A stretch of 64,000 nt of DNA from the NCBI GenBank assembly GCA_003693705.1, contig RBZT01000734.1:26703-90702 (forward strand). The letters run 5' to 3'. The number at the start of each line of letters is the position of its first letter. Position 1 is the first letter of the stretch. This DNA comes from Polymyxa betae. Taxonomy: Eukaryota > Endomyxa > Phytomyxea > Plasmodiophorida > Plasmodiophoridae. The notes under the pieces were generated by a model, which did no database searches, was not told the origin of the DNA, and saw nothing but the letters and a program-made list of their open reading frames with translations. The position numbers and the translations under genes were made by a program. Positions 39,513 through 51,600 of this stretch are shown here, in pieces.

Positions 39513-40807
39513 ATGACAGCTGATGGTATCACGGAGGTCAGCGATACCATCGCCAACGTGTCTCTCGATGACAAGGTTAATGACGCCGACCAGCGTTACG
39601 ACCTGGTCCGCTCAATCGGCGAGGAATGCGTTCAGGAAGACGAACTCCGAGCTTTGTTACGCTCTGGCCGCACCAATCTATCGGCCTATGATGGATTCGA
39701 ACCATCCGGACGAATGCATATAGCTCAGGGCATTCTAAAGGCCATCAATGTAAACAAACTAACACAGTCCGGATTCACATTTAAGTTCTGGGTCGCCGAT
39801 TTCTTCGCCAAACTCAACAACAAGATGGGCGGTGATATGGACAAGATTCGAATCGTGGGCCAGTACTTCGTGGAGATCTGGAAGGCGGCTGGAATGGACA
39901 TGACCAATGTTGAGTTCTTGTGGACCAGTGAGCATATTAAGGTGGATCCGGATAAGTATTGGTTGCTTGTAATGGATATTGCTACACGATTCAATCTATC
40001 ACGAATGAAGCGATGCTGTACTATTATGGGACGTGAAGATAGTGATGATATGCTGTCATCACAGATCTTGTATCCTTGTATGCAAGCTGCTGATATCTTC
40101 TTCCTTAATGTCGATGTCTGTCAGCTGGGTATGGATCAGCGTAAGGTCAACATGTTAGCACGTGATTATGCCAGTCTGCCAGAGATTAAGAAGAAGGTAG
40201 GGTTTAGGGTTTCCAGTGTGAACCCTGCTGAATTCCTGATTGCAGTACAAGAAGCCAATTATCCTGTCACATCATATGTTGATGGGGTTGAAACAGGGTC
40301 AGGCGAAAATGAGCAAATCAGACCCGGATTCAGCCATCTTTATGGAAGATACTGAAGAAGATGTCAACCGCAAGATCAAGAAAGGTTCGCTTTACCAAAA
40401 CATCTCGTCTTGTTTCTTAGTGAGAACGTGTTCTTTACAGCTTATTGTCCACCATCGACTGTTGACGACAATCCTTGTCTTGATTATGTCAAGCATCTGA
40501 TCTTCCCCAAATTCGGTGTATTCGATGTAAAACGCCCTGAAAAGTACGGCGGCGATAAATTGTACAAGAACTGGGAAGAGGTAAGCGGCGAACAGTTTCG
40601 TGTTTTGGACGACTCAAAAAGTTCGGCATTGCTCAGGTCGTAGAAGATTATGTTTCTGATAAGTTAAACCCCGGTGATGTTAAAGATAACTTGAAACGAC
40701 TTCTGAACGAAATGATCGAACCTGTCAGACAACATTTCAAAACAGACCCCGACGCCAAGAAACTACTTGAACGTGTTCGTCAGATAACGAAAAAAGCGTC
40801 GAAATAG
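39513..40807 (+). CDS. YARS: cytosolic tyrosyl-tRNA synthetase
   Basis: Starts MTADGITEVSDTIANVSLDD. The Rossmann core shows GFEPSGRMHIAQG (the HIGH-type motif) and FWVADFFAKLNNKMGGD; the second signature is KMSKSDPDSAIF. After a 49-nt intron (40198-40246) comes YKKPIILSHHMLMGLKQG; after two more short introns come YCPPSTVDDNPCLDYVKHLI and the end RVRQITKKASK. This is the eukaryotic/archaeal-type enzyme that charges tRNA-Tyr. No EMAPII-like C-terminal domain is present, as in fungi and protists. In-frame ATG at 39447 is less likely, because the family begins near the later Met. The first intron contains TTTAGGG-like bases by chance. Confidence 0.93.
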
Positions 40808-40845
40808 TAATGATCCGATTGGTAAAATTCAATGTTGCCAGTTTA

Positions 40846-43508
40846 CTAATTCGTTGACGACGCTCTTCGCTGGCTTTGGCTTTTCCCTTTCAGTTCCAGA
40901 GGTTTTCTCTTTGATGTTGATTCTCTGCGTTTATGACCTGTCGGTTGTGATGCATAAACACGGTAGGTTTCAACAAACCTTTCAGCAGATGTTGGACGCA
41001 TGAACTTCTCCTTCAAATCGATACCGAGATCGACTGGTGTCACCTGCTGTGCTCGGATTGGTGTCACGATCAGTCTCGGCAGGGTCGTCTGCTGAAATGA
41101 TCTCGATCGTAATCTGGTCTTCTCCAACTTTCGAAGCTGTCGAGCACGAGTTTGCCGGTCACGCTCTGCCGTTTCCAGCATTTTTTGAATATTGTGATCT
41201 GGAGTTGTTAGACTTGCATGGCTTCGATGTGTCGGTCTTGTAGATCGTTGTCTCTCGGTTTCAACCGGCTCGATCACGACAACATTGTTGTTGATTTGAA
41301 CACGCTTCTCTTCTTTCCCCAACGAAATACGCTTTTGGTCAGTCTCGATCGGATTGCGATTATGATCAGTCTCTACATGGTTATCAGGTGCGTTTTGTTG
41401 TTCGATTTCTTGCTCCCTTTCTGGTACAACAGCATGTTCTGATAGCAGTTGCTCTGCGTTGAGGTTATCATCACAATCTCGTGTAGTTGCCTGTTGTTGT
41501 ATTTCGTTTTCCAATCCTGCTTGATCAATAATCTTCTCCTGTATGTGATGTGAACCGGCATTGTTCATTAACTGATCAGATGGAATCACATCCATCCCGA
41601 TATTATCCTAGAAACATCATTAGTTTAGCACAAAGCATTCTTCATGTTTGCTTTACAACGATCTCTTCATTGTCATTTTCGAAGCAATCAACAGATTCAT
41701 CTAGAGGACCCATCTCCCATACTGATATGTCGTTGTCGATATCGCCAGCACCGCTTAGTGCTACCTTCACCATCTTGCCATTTTCATTGGCAGCAAACGT
41801 CCCTTTCCGGTTTTTCAGGTACGCCTGGCGTTTGACTGGATCGACACGGTTTTTACGTTCCGATGGTTGTCCTGGCTTTGCTTGATTATTCGTTTGATTC
41901 AAAGAAGACGGTTCCGGTTCTTCAATGTTTTCAGCGATTTCATTGTCCGCTGAAAATGCAATTTCGTCGTCGACGTTCGCTTGATCTGTAACATCGGCCT
42001 CAAAGTCTCGCTCTTCTTCAATAAGTTCAAAGGCAGCTGGAATAGGACTCGCTGTAAACGTCTCGGTCGACGAGATAATCAAAGTATCAGTATGGCCAGA
42101 TTTTGTTTGAATATACGTTGCTTTTCGTTGTAGCAATGGCTCTGAAGCTGATAATGGAATATCTGGAACCATATTACGTACTTCTACAGGCAATGGGGTT
42201 TGTTCTTCTGCCACCGTTGTCGTATCGTCTCCCGAGTTTAGAGATCCCAGTCGAACTCGTTCGTCCTGAAATTGTCATTTCAGATAACTTGCCATTTCAG
42301 TGAAGAATGGAACTAACCGATGTATTAGCAGGGCTCTCCAGCTCTTCTGTGGATGATTCGCTGCTATCATCTCGCTCCTCTTCTTGCTCATCCACGATCA
42401 CATTCAGCGAATGATCGGAAGCCCGACGCTCTCCTGTAGAAGGACCCAGATTGATCTGTTTGGTGGTGCCATTTTTGGCCTGAATGAAGGTCCCTTTTCT
42501 CTCCATAACAGGTCTCTTGTTAGGAGTCGTTGGTGCCATTGGTCTTGGTTTATCATCATCTTCACTTGTACATTCTTCATTACTATCTTCAACACAAGGT
42601 CCCATTTCAGCCTGCTCTTGCGATAAGATTTCAGACGATGTGATTTTGGTCGTTTTGCTCATGTCTAAGGCAACAGCTTTCCCACTCGAGTTCTGTAGAA
42701 AAGTCCCTTTACGATTATGACCGAAGGCAGGTTTCGATTTGATCTGTGGTGTCACCATTTCAAATGTATCATCTTCCTGATAGTCTTCTTCATCTTCATC
42801 AATGACTTGCTGATCTTCAGGTGAACTTTCACTGATTTGTTGCATTGCCTCCTCCTGGGATGCCTCAGCAATCGGCTCTGGTTGTGCATTCAGATCGGAC
42901 TGGTCAACGATGGGATCAACTCCATCATCCACTTTCGTAGGAACTCGAATAACTTGTGGCTCGTTGTAATCCGAATAGCAGTCGCCATCTTCGGTTGCGT
43001 TCTCATAATCATCTTCATATTCCTCTTCATTTTCCTCTTCATCCGCAATTGCTTCATGCAGTTTCGTTGATCCGGCAGATAGCCTTCGCTTGATCTCAGC
43101 ACCAGGTGATAGCTCTACTTGATCGCCCTGTCCGTCACGACGTTGAACAAATGTACCTTGTCGTTTCAGAACTAATGATGGTTTGGCATTGGAAAGTGAT
43201 CTGGGAGTGGAAGCGTTCGATCCATTCGATGACTGGGGTGATACTGTTAACGAGCTCTGGAACACGTCACGAGCTTCATCTTCAGTTTGTTCAAGTGTGA
43301 TATCGTCAGCAATTTTTATACGCTGAATCTGTTCGAGAGCTTGTCTATCAAGACCACGTGAACCCGATCTTGAACCTCGAGGAGATTGGCTAATATCAAC
43401 AGTATCGACTTGGCCATTGGATCCCTGTTTAAAAGTGCCTTGTCGGTTAAGTTTCATAGTCGGCTTCTTAGGAAAGGCAGGCAGTTCATTAGCGCTGCCT
43501 GTGTCCAT
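40846..43508 (-). CDS. disordered protein with six R-K/Q-G-T-F repeats, no known family
   Basis: Three exons joined in frame by introns of 52 nt (between 42297 and 42214) and about 47 nt (near 41600-41640); about 870 aa. It is acidic and low in complexity with few hydrophobic residues, so mostly disordered. Six spaced copies of one short motif are seen: LNRQGTFKQGSNG, LKRQGTFVQRRDG, HNRKGTFLQNSSG, MERKGTFIQAKNG, LQRKATYIQTKSG, KNRKGTFAANENG. Each is followed by a hydrophobic/Asp-Ser patch such as VDTVDIS. The consensus is [KR]-P-x3-R-[KQ]-G-[TA]-[FY]. An R-x-x-T core would suit AGC/CaMK kinases. The last 250 aa are basic and Gln/Arg-rich with possible coiled coil (KMLETAERDRQTRARQLRKL). Function unknown. 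Confidence 0.75.
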
Positions 43509-44155
43509 GATCTGATCGCCCGATACGATTAGTTCGGTGACTCAGATTTGTCATGAAATGGTGGATTCGAGGCACGCGTGCAATCCTTAACCTCTGGAGC
43601 TTTTCATATATCTATCTATAGCTGATAGGCTGCTGCTTCCTTCATTTCACAAAAGGCTAATTGACAGCGTTGGAAGTTGGAGAATTTTGCTAGCGGCGTC
43701 CTTCATTCAAAATAAGAATATGGAACTTGAAATACTTGTTAAAAGAATGAGTAGTCTAATGTTTACTTAATACAATTTCTAAATAAGCTTGCAGAAGATT
43801 CTCAAATTATATTCACACTTAAAGATGAGAAGACTTTGTCCATTCAGTAGTATTTGATAGCTGCACCTGAAGACCATGTCAACGAGTGACCAGTGGTTGA
43901 GATGGCTTTTCAGCCAAGTATCGTCTTTTATATTCTTAATCAAACTGTTAGAGCAAAACCTGTTAGAATTAGAATTTCTTTCAGACACCTGAACCAGAAT
44001 GTTCTAAAGAGAGGAATAAGAGGCCACGCCGCCATTACACAGCGAGGGCAACCTCTGGTGATGGTGCGGGTCGCGCCTAGGGTTGCACCTCCTTGCGCCT
44101 CTGCACTGCAATCTTGGTCAAAAGCCATTCCACTCTGGCTCATAGATTCATCACA
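43509..44155. other. intergenic, no supported gene
   Basis: Region between the divergently transcribed repeat-protein and peroxidase genes. Short open frames (43779-43988 minus, 43893-44180 plus) show no domain. Confidence 0.45.
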
Positions 44156-45038
44156 ATGTCTCCCACACCAGCTACTATGACCGCTTCTGATGTTGAATGG
44201 CCCAAGCTTCATTCCGCTATCACCGATCTTGTTAAAGAAAAGAAATGTGGACCGATCCTGGTTCGTCTCAGCTGGCATGATGCTGGTACCTACAACGTCA
44301 ATAACAAGACTGGTGGTCCTCACGCTTGTATGCGATTCGCTGGGGCTGGTGAAAGCACTTATGCTGCCAACGCCGGACTGCAAATTGCTCAAAATTTGTT
44401 AGTCGACATCGCCCACAAGTTCACTAATGTCAGCGCTGCCGACCTCTGGTTCGAGGGTTTCTATAGTTTCATAAACTGTGTTTCTTATCATGGTGTATAG
44501 GGCTTTCGCTGCAGTTGTTGCTATTGAGACTATGGGCGGGCCCAAAATTGCTTTCCGATATGGTCGATCTGATGCCAAGTCGTCAACTGAGTCGGTTGAA
44601 GACGGGCGATTGCCTGACGCTACCAAGGGTGCTCAGCACATTAGGGATATCTTCTACCGAATTGGCTTGAATGACGAAGAAATTGTGGCCTTGTCAGGTG
44701 CACATACGGTTGGAAGATGCCATGGAGATCGCTCTGGATTTGTTGGGGCCTGGACATCTGCTCCTATGTCGTTCGATAATCAGTTCTTTAAAGACCTGCT
44801 GGAGAAGAAATGGGTCGAGACTGTGAACCAGCATGGGAACAAACAATTCAATGATGAGGAAACTGGGCTCATGATGCTGCCGTCCGATATGGCCTTAGTT
44901 CAAGACCCTGAGTTCAAGCTTGTCGTTGAGAAATTCGCATCGGACCAACAGGCCTTCTTCTCGTCTTTTGCCAACGCTTTCCAGAAATTGCAAGAATCCG
45001 GCTATGAGCCAAGCGGTCTTACTCCAGTAGCCCTATAA
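44156..45038 (+). CDS. class I heme peroxidase, ascorbate-peroxidase-like
   Basis: Two exons; a 52-nt intron at 44449-44500 joins ...AADLW to AFAAVVAIETMGGP. Distal site: LVRLSWHDAGTYN (Arg, Trp, His). Proximal site: LSGAHTVGRCHGDRSGF (proximal His) with the Arg and the GAW Trp as in ascorbate peroxidase; the chain continues SFDNQFFKDLLEKKW. About 275 aa, no N-terminal targeting peptide, so probably cytosolic. Reaction: ascorbate-dependent reduction of H2O2. The proximal Arg used by APX for ascorbate binding is present, but parts of the distal side (GGPHACMRFAGAGESTYAAN) differ from plant APX, so an APX/CcP hybrid is possible. Substrate is inference. Confidence 0.85.
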
Positions 45039-45080
45039 ATTGTTTCCAATTGTCCTTTTAATAAATTACTTCAATGTATA

Positions 45081-46089
45081 TTAATTTTTGAATGGCTTAT
45101 CATCCTGTGATACATTTGTACCATTTCTTCTCATTTGCATGATTGTATCAGGTAAGCGATAGCGATATTCGAGTTTGTCAGGCCTGTTGCCCCCTGGGAC
45201 GAAGGATTTTATCCTATCAGTCCAATAAAGCCAGAAGGCATAATTTCTTGGTACAACAAATTCGGCCTCAGAAACACAATGCAATTTATCACGAGAGAAT
45301 CGTTTCTGCATTCTTTTCTGGAAATCTGAAAAAGTTTCTCTTTGTCTGTCTTCGTCTGATATTGGAAGGAAATCCTCAGGTACGGTTGGGGCATCAGCAT
45401 CAACCATCACTGCCCGCAGAACGACTTTCCGATCATACTCGCCACGAAATCCAATCGTTTCTGTATGCAGAACGACCAAAGAGTTAGTTGGGACACGAGA
45501 TAGATACCTAAATTTGACTCATTGAAAAATCGAAGCCTTCGCTGGCAAAGAAGCTCACCTGACTGTTAGATAACTTGTCAAAGCGAATATTCTTCCCGGC
45601 AATTGAGGCATTGCAGTAAAGGCGAGCATTTCATCAAATATTGCTGCTATTAATCCGCCTAGCGCTCTAGTTGAGTAAGAAAGTATCGCAATTACAGAAT
45701 TGTTAACCATGAACGGTATTAGAATGTCCAGAGAGTCCTTCGCCCAGAGCATAGAAGCCGATCAGTTCTGCTCGCTTCTCATTGACAAAAATCAACGGAG
45801 GCGTTGGCAGCATATTCTCTCCGTTTAGCGTTCCAGCTAAAAGGTGTCGATCTCTTAGATAGTCTGGAATGACATCAAATGGGCACAATAAATGCAGAGT
45901 GGATGTCTTTGGGTCTTCCAAGAGAGACCGATATAATGGCAACGACTTCATTCGCTGCTGGAAAGGATTCGGCGATGCGATCGATGTTACATTGTTCTGA
46001 TTACGAGCAGGTTGGTATCCTATCCAGAATCCGCATCCAAGAGCTAGAGCTGGAGTCAGATAGACAGCCAACGATCGTGATGTTGACAT
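45081..46089 (-). CDS. THEM4-like hotdog-fold acyl-CoA thioesterase
   Basis: Exon 1 starts MSTSRSLAVYLTPALALGCG, a hydrophobic N-terminal helix that may be a membrane anchor or import signal. It ends GEGLSGHSNTVH. An intron of about 46 nt joins it to ALGGLIAAIFDEMLAFTAM, which is the hotdog catalytic helix (usual HGGLIATLLDE). The last exon VLHTETIGFRGEYDRKVVLR contains the next strands and a C-terminal end with many Arg and Asn residues. Members of this family hydrolyse long-chain acyl-CoA; several are mitochondrial. The HG of the usual HGG is interrupted here by Ala-Leu (H-ALGG), possibly a splice error of mine. Confidence 0.65.
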
Positions 46090-46238
46090 GACTTATGACG
46101 CCGTGACAGCTCTTTCTCTGAGGGCTGCCACTCGCCATTCACCAATTACATCATCTTATAGATTTTTGCCATTCAAACCTTAACCTGCAAAATCCTACAA
46201 TATCGCCATAATGTGGTTTTGATACGATATTTACTTGT

Positions 46239-48082
46239 TTATTCACGAATTCTTTGTAGAAGCTGATATTTTGCATCCGCCCTACAGTTTTCGTGTAGAA
46301 AAGGTAGCCAGAAAGCTCGACACCACCAAGGCGTTCTAGAAGCATCCAGGAACGGAGCTTTGTAAACAACTTTGAACTCTTTCAGTCGATCATAGTGAGG
46401 TTCTTGCTGATGCGGGAGATCCAAATCTACTATAAAGTCACACTGACTTATATCACTATAGCGATCAGGTTCTTCTTTGTTTAAATCATTCATTCCAGGC
46501 GGAATTACTCGTGTCCCATCGTTCAATCTAGAAAATGGACGAGGAAGGAGCCCGGAAAATTCGGATTTCAGATAAAGAAGTTCAGAGTCAGGAGTGGGCA
46601 AGAAAAAGCTTGAAGGAAACCGATACCATTCCTAGAAGGAGGTTAACGAACTGAAAAGAAAAAGCAAACTCAAGGTTACCTTGCCGACACAAACCTTCGC
46701 TGTTTCGGGAGGGATGGCTGCAAAGACAGGGATCGGGGCGCTGTAATTGGCAGCATTTGACCATTTCCTAGAACAAGACAGAAGCACACAGATTATCGTA
46801 AAAACCGAAGCGAATTTTTCATAGGAAAATGGCAACATTCCCAGCATCATGATCAAGTAAAAGGCTATAGCTCCTCCAACTGCTATCATTGGATATATCG
46901 GATACAGAAATCTCTCTTCTTTGTGGGCCATTGATGTGAATATTATAAGAAACACTGCAGTTGGCCATAAATAAATAATCGCTTTTTTGGATGCATTGAT
47001 AAGCTCAGACTTGCATGGATTCTCTCTGTTCAATAACTGATAAGAATTACCGTTGTCATTTCGGTGATACCACCAGACAATTCCAGCTACTGGAAACACA
47101 AGCAAATATGCCAGAAATACAACATTGAAATTTAGGAACAGGTTTCTGATGAAATAATGCCATGGTTCAACTCCAAACAAATCAGCACCATGCGACGTAA
47201 ATACGTTATACTTGATAATGTTGAGTACTGCAAGCATCCACTTTCGGTAGAAATAATAATCGACAATAAGTGATGGGACCAAACATAAAACAGCTGTGAA
47301 CAAGGCAGCCTGAATGCAGGATATCATTCCGTATCGATGCACTAAAGGAACAGCGAGACAAACTGCTAAAATGCCAACAAACGGCCAGCCGACTAATCCA
47401 GCAACGCCCATCCAAAATATGCATCCGAATGGGCCTTGGTCTTCGATAAAGGAAGCGAAGGCCAACGTGACTGCATACATTGAGAACGATTGGGGAAGAT
47501 AGCTTGTTGAAGCTTGGAAAATTCCAGGACTCAAAGCTGCAAACAATCCAGCTGCTGAGGCATAGCGGAAGCCTATCTTCTTTCGTAAAGCGATCACAAG
47601 ACGAATCATTGTAAAGGCATGGCAAAGTCCAAAAACATAACGAATCGCGAAGAACATAAGATTGCGATAGCGAAGTGGGTAAAGCCATTTGGCGAACGGC
47701 TCAACCAGCGCACCAATCAATGCATGCAAGAATATATACAGATACGATCTGAGCCCATATGTAGGAGAATATTCCCAGGTCTGCATCCCTGATCCATATA
47801 ATAAGTAATGAGTCGGCTCCCAGTAATTGTAAACCTATTCAACTCAGTCCGAGTTCTTGTCTAACATTAGTAGCCTACTTCATCACAATCCCCAATTGGG
47901 CTAAACGTCGCAGAAACGAGAGAGTCCACAATGATAATCACATATAAAGCTATCATCACGGCCTGCTTCGTAAGCGTTAGTCGCTCTTCTGGCGAAGCGC
48001 ATCGCTGTGGCGAGTCCGCCGTCAAAGCCTGTTCCTCAATTTCTGGACGCTGAAAACGACGACGAACATGCTGCTGATTCAT
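46239..48082 (-). CDS. ALG9: ALG9 alpha-1,2-mannosyltransferase
   Basis: Exon 1 (from 48082) starts MNQQHVRRRFQRPEIEEQAL and ends FSPIGDCDEV; the family form continues FNYWEPTHYLLYG across a short intron. The main exon has QTWEYSPTYGLRSYLYIFLH, a hallmark of GT22 enzymes, then many TMs, KYNVFTSHGADLFGVEPWHY, and AHKEERFLYPIYPMI. After an intron at CVGK, the last exon holds PSRYxDIS-like DRYSDISQCDFIVDL and APFLDASRTPWWCRAFWLP. This is an ER multi-pass enzyme that adds the seventh and ninth mannoses to dolichol-linked oligosaccharide in N-glycan synthesis. Its presence implies a full Man9 pathway. Confidence 0.93.
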
Positions 48083-48683
48083 TGTCTCTATGGTAAGTGC
48101 TATAAGTTATGATAGACGCAACATTACCGTCTTGAATACAAAGTTGGTTAATAAAAGATACTCTTTATAACCTTATGCAAAAGATATCTCGTCGAAAGTG
48201 ACTTCAAAGATCCCGAATCGTCGAACTTAAAGTATCCTTTAGAAGCAAATTGAGTGGCTTGACATTCGAGGCAACCACCTGCAATCATTAACCACGCTAC
48301 AGGTACACTGATTACTTTTTTCGGATTGGGCCGAGTTTCATTGAAGAATTCTTTGTAGAGTTTATGATTTGATGAAGGTTTTTGATTGCTAATATTTTCA
48401 GAGCGATAGAATAGAAACGCTTAAGATAGAACGTTGCGTGAATATGATTTTCTCTGAAACCATTTGGCAATCGGCATTAGTGTATCAGCTATAGATTCCA
48501 AGTGGTTTACAGCATTCAGCAGTGAAAATGCTCAAATGCATAAACAAGACAAAGGGGCTGGATTATGTATTAAACAATCTGACAATGAAATAGGTCTAAA
48601 ACACGAGAATCCGTTCATAAACGAAGATCCTGAAGGTGCTCTTCCCACGATTTGAGCGAGAATTTCTTCACCTAATTGCGACA
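48083..48683. other. intergenic, nothing recognised
   Basis: A 63-codon plus-strand ORF at 48464 has no support. Probably the promoter of ALG9 and the 3' region of CPSase II. Confidence 0.5.
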
Positions 48684-51600
48684 TCAATGTTCTAAAAGAG
48701 CACATAAACTATCGAATCGGACCTTGACAAGAGAGGCAACAAGAAGAGCAGCACATTTTATATTGGTGATCAAGCCAACAGAGAAGTCTACAGCAGTTCT
48801 GCGAATATGGTATCCATCAGTCATCTGCAGATGAATTAGAACCACCAAGATTACAATACTTTCTTAATAGCTTACTTCTTGGCGATTGGTAGAATCGGGA
48901 ATGTTAATGACCAGATCGATATCGCCACTTTTAATGAGATCCACGACATTGGGATGCAGTCCGCTACTGACTTTATGAACAGTGACCGCCTCGATACCAT
49001 TCTCTTGCAAGAACAGTGCTGTGCCTTTTGTGGCGAAGATTTGAAATCCGATCTTGGACATGGATCGGGCTGATTCAAGAAATTCTAGCCGAGCCGCCAC
49101 ATTACCACAAGAGAATAAGAAGTTCCGTTTGGGGACTTTAAAGCCGGTGGCAAGAAGAGATTTTAGAAAGGCTTCGTGACGATCGGACCCAAAGCAAGCA
49201 ACCTCACCGGTCGATGCCATTTCGACGCGTAAAACTGGATCAGCACCGGCCAGTCGTGTGAATGAAAACATCGGTGCTTTACAGCAGACAAACGGAATAT
49301 CGCTCAGATCGATGGGATGCGATTTCACATTCAATCCAACCATGGCTTTGGTCGCGATTTCGATGAAGTTTACATCGAATGTTTTCGACACGAACGGGAA
49401 CGATCGTGAAGCTCTCAGATTGCATTCAATGACCTAATGGGATAAGCGTCATTTCGAAAAAACAATCTATGAGACAAACCTTGATCTCATTGTCTTTGCT
49501 CAGGAACTGAATATTGAAAGGACCGGTGATATTTAACGCATGAGCGATCTTCTTTGCAGCCTTCTTAACTAACCGAATAGTCTCCATATACAGCTTTTGC
49601 GCTGGCAGAATGAGGGTGGCATCGCCAGAATGAACGCCAGCGTTCTCGACATGCTCCGAAATGGCGTAATTAACGACGATACCGTTTTTAGCAACCGCAT
49701 CGAACTCGATTTCCTACCAAGAACTTTAAAAGGTGATCGGAACACAGTTCGCCATCAAAACCTTAGCATTTTCCAGAAATTTGGAGACTACGACCGGTGC
49801 GTTTGGAGCAACGGTGCAAGCCGTTGCCAAGAATTGCTCAAGGTCAGCAGATGAGAATGCGACGTTCATTGCAGCTCCGGACAGAACATAACTATTATAA
49901 AGAAATCAGAACAACTTCCAATCTGTATCTCATCTTTACAAGACCTTGGGCGGACCAGGACCGGATACCCGACCTCTTCCGCGAACTGAATTGCCGCAGG
50001 GACCTAATCGACGTTGACAATATTTCAGATTTCTAACAAGGCAGCACTGACGGTGGTCAGTTCTTTCCATTCAGGCTGATCAACACCAATACTGTCAAGC
50101 ATTTCACTAAACTTGAACCTGAGGAATCATCAGCAGAAGCAATTTAGGTAGATGATACTGAAAACCTGTCTTCAGCCATATCGATAGAGTTTGGATGCGT
50201 TCCCAAAATACGAGCACCATTGTGATGAAGCGGTAAGGCCAGATTATTGGGAATTTGTCCTCCAACACTAACAACAACGCCGGTACTAGACTCACACTGA
50301 GGACTCGATTAGATCGTGGATAGAAAAGACACGTGGTTATTGGACCTCATAGATGTCAAGAACGCGCTCCAAAGAAAGTTCTTCAAAATACAGGCGATCA
50401 CATTCATCTACAAGTTGCGCTTAATCGCAGACAATATAAAGAAGCTTTGCACTACCATAATCGGTACTGACAGTTTCCCTGAAGGGCTCATCAGAAAAGC
50501 AGCAGAAGAACACTGCAGGTAAAGAACATACGGATTGAAGTTAATGAGAACTGAAGGCATCGCTAACGAATGCAGCGTTCGTAGACAAGAAACAGCACAC
50601 CAGTCGAACTCACAGCTACTCCCAATTCGGTATGCGCCACAGCCGAGAACAATCACACCTGCGAACTATTTGTAAGAACGAAAAAAGATAAAGGAATTTG
50701 CCCTCTCTAACCGCGACTGTTAAATTGGACATCGTGTTCCGATGCATTATAGGTCATGTAAAGATAGTTGGTCATCGCGGGGAATTCGGCCGCAAGCGTA
50801 TCGATCTGCTTCACAAACGGGGTGATGCGATGGTGTTGGCGATAACAGCGAGCCTGCAGAACTTAATACGTACATGAATTTGCCAAACTCTCAAAATACA
50901 GACATCGTGTTCAGAAATGCGACAGCAGCGGGCAATTTGTTTATCGCTAAACCTAAATGACATTAATTTTGCAGTAAAAAGGTGCAGTGCAGGGCGTAAA
51001 TACCCGGCTCGCTTTGCCTCGAGAATCTGCGCAGGTGTAATTTCTAAAAACGAAGGTGCTGAGGACATCACAGAATCGATCTGGATGATGTTCTGCAATT
51101 TATGCAGGAAAAAACGATCAATGTTCGTGAGTTCGAAAATGTGGTCGACAGAATATCCTGTACCATCAGGAATCAGCAACCGAAGGGAGATGGTAAAGCC
51201 AGGAGAGAGAAAAATGCAACAGGGCGAAAACATATACGAAAGGTACCTCGACGGAAAGCGACCGCGAGATGCAAAATTCGGCGATCACTCGGGTTCTTGA
51301 GCTCATCGTCGAGCTCCCCTTGAGATAAAGCAGCAATACTCGGAATGATTTCACCGAACCCATCCAAATCGGAGTTTACCATTCGCACACCTAGAAAAAG
51401 GTCAGATATCGTTGTCGAACAAGAGCTAGGACTAAAACACCTTTTTGGAACGCTTCTTCGAATGTTCGGCCAATGGACATAATTTCTCCAACGCTTTTCA
51501 TGCTACTTCCAATATCGCTGCTGACATGGCAGAATTTACGAAGATCCCATCTACGATTTGTAAAGGCGAATGAAAAGAAACTTGTGTTGGTCATACCGAG

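Noticed and set aside
40198-40246. Telomere-like TAGGGTTTAGGGTTT sequence
   Set aside because: It is only two repeats and makes up the 5' part of a normal 49-nt intron of the tyrosyl-tRNA synthetase gene.
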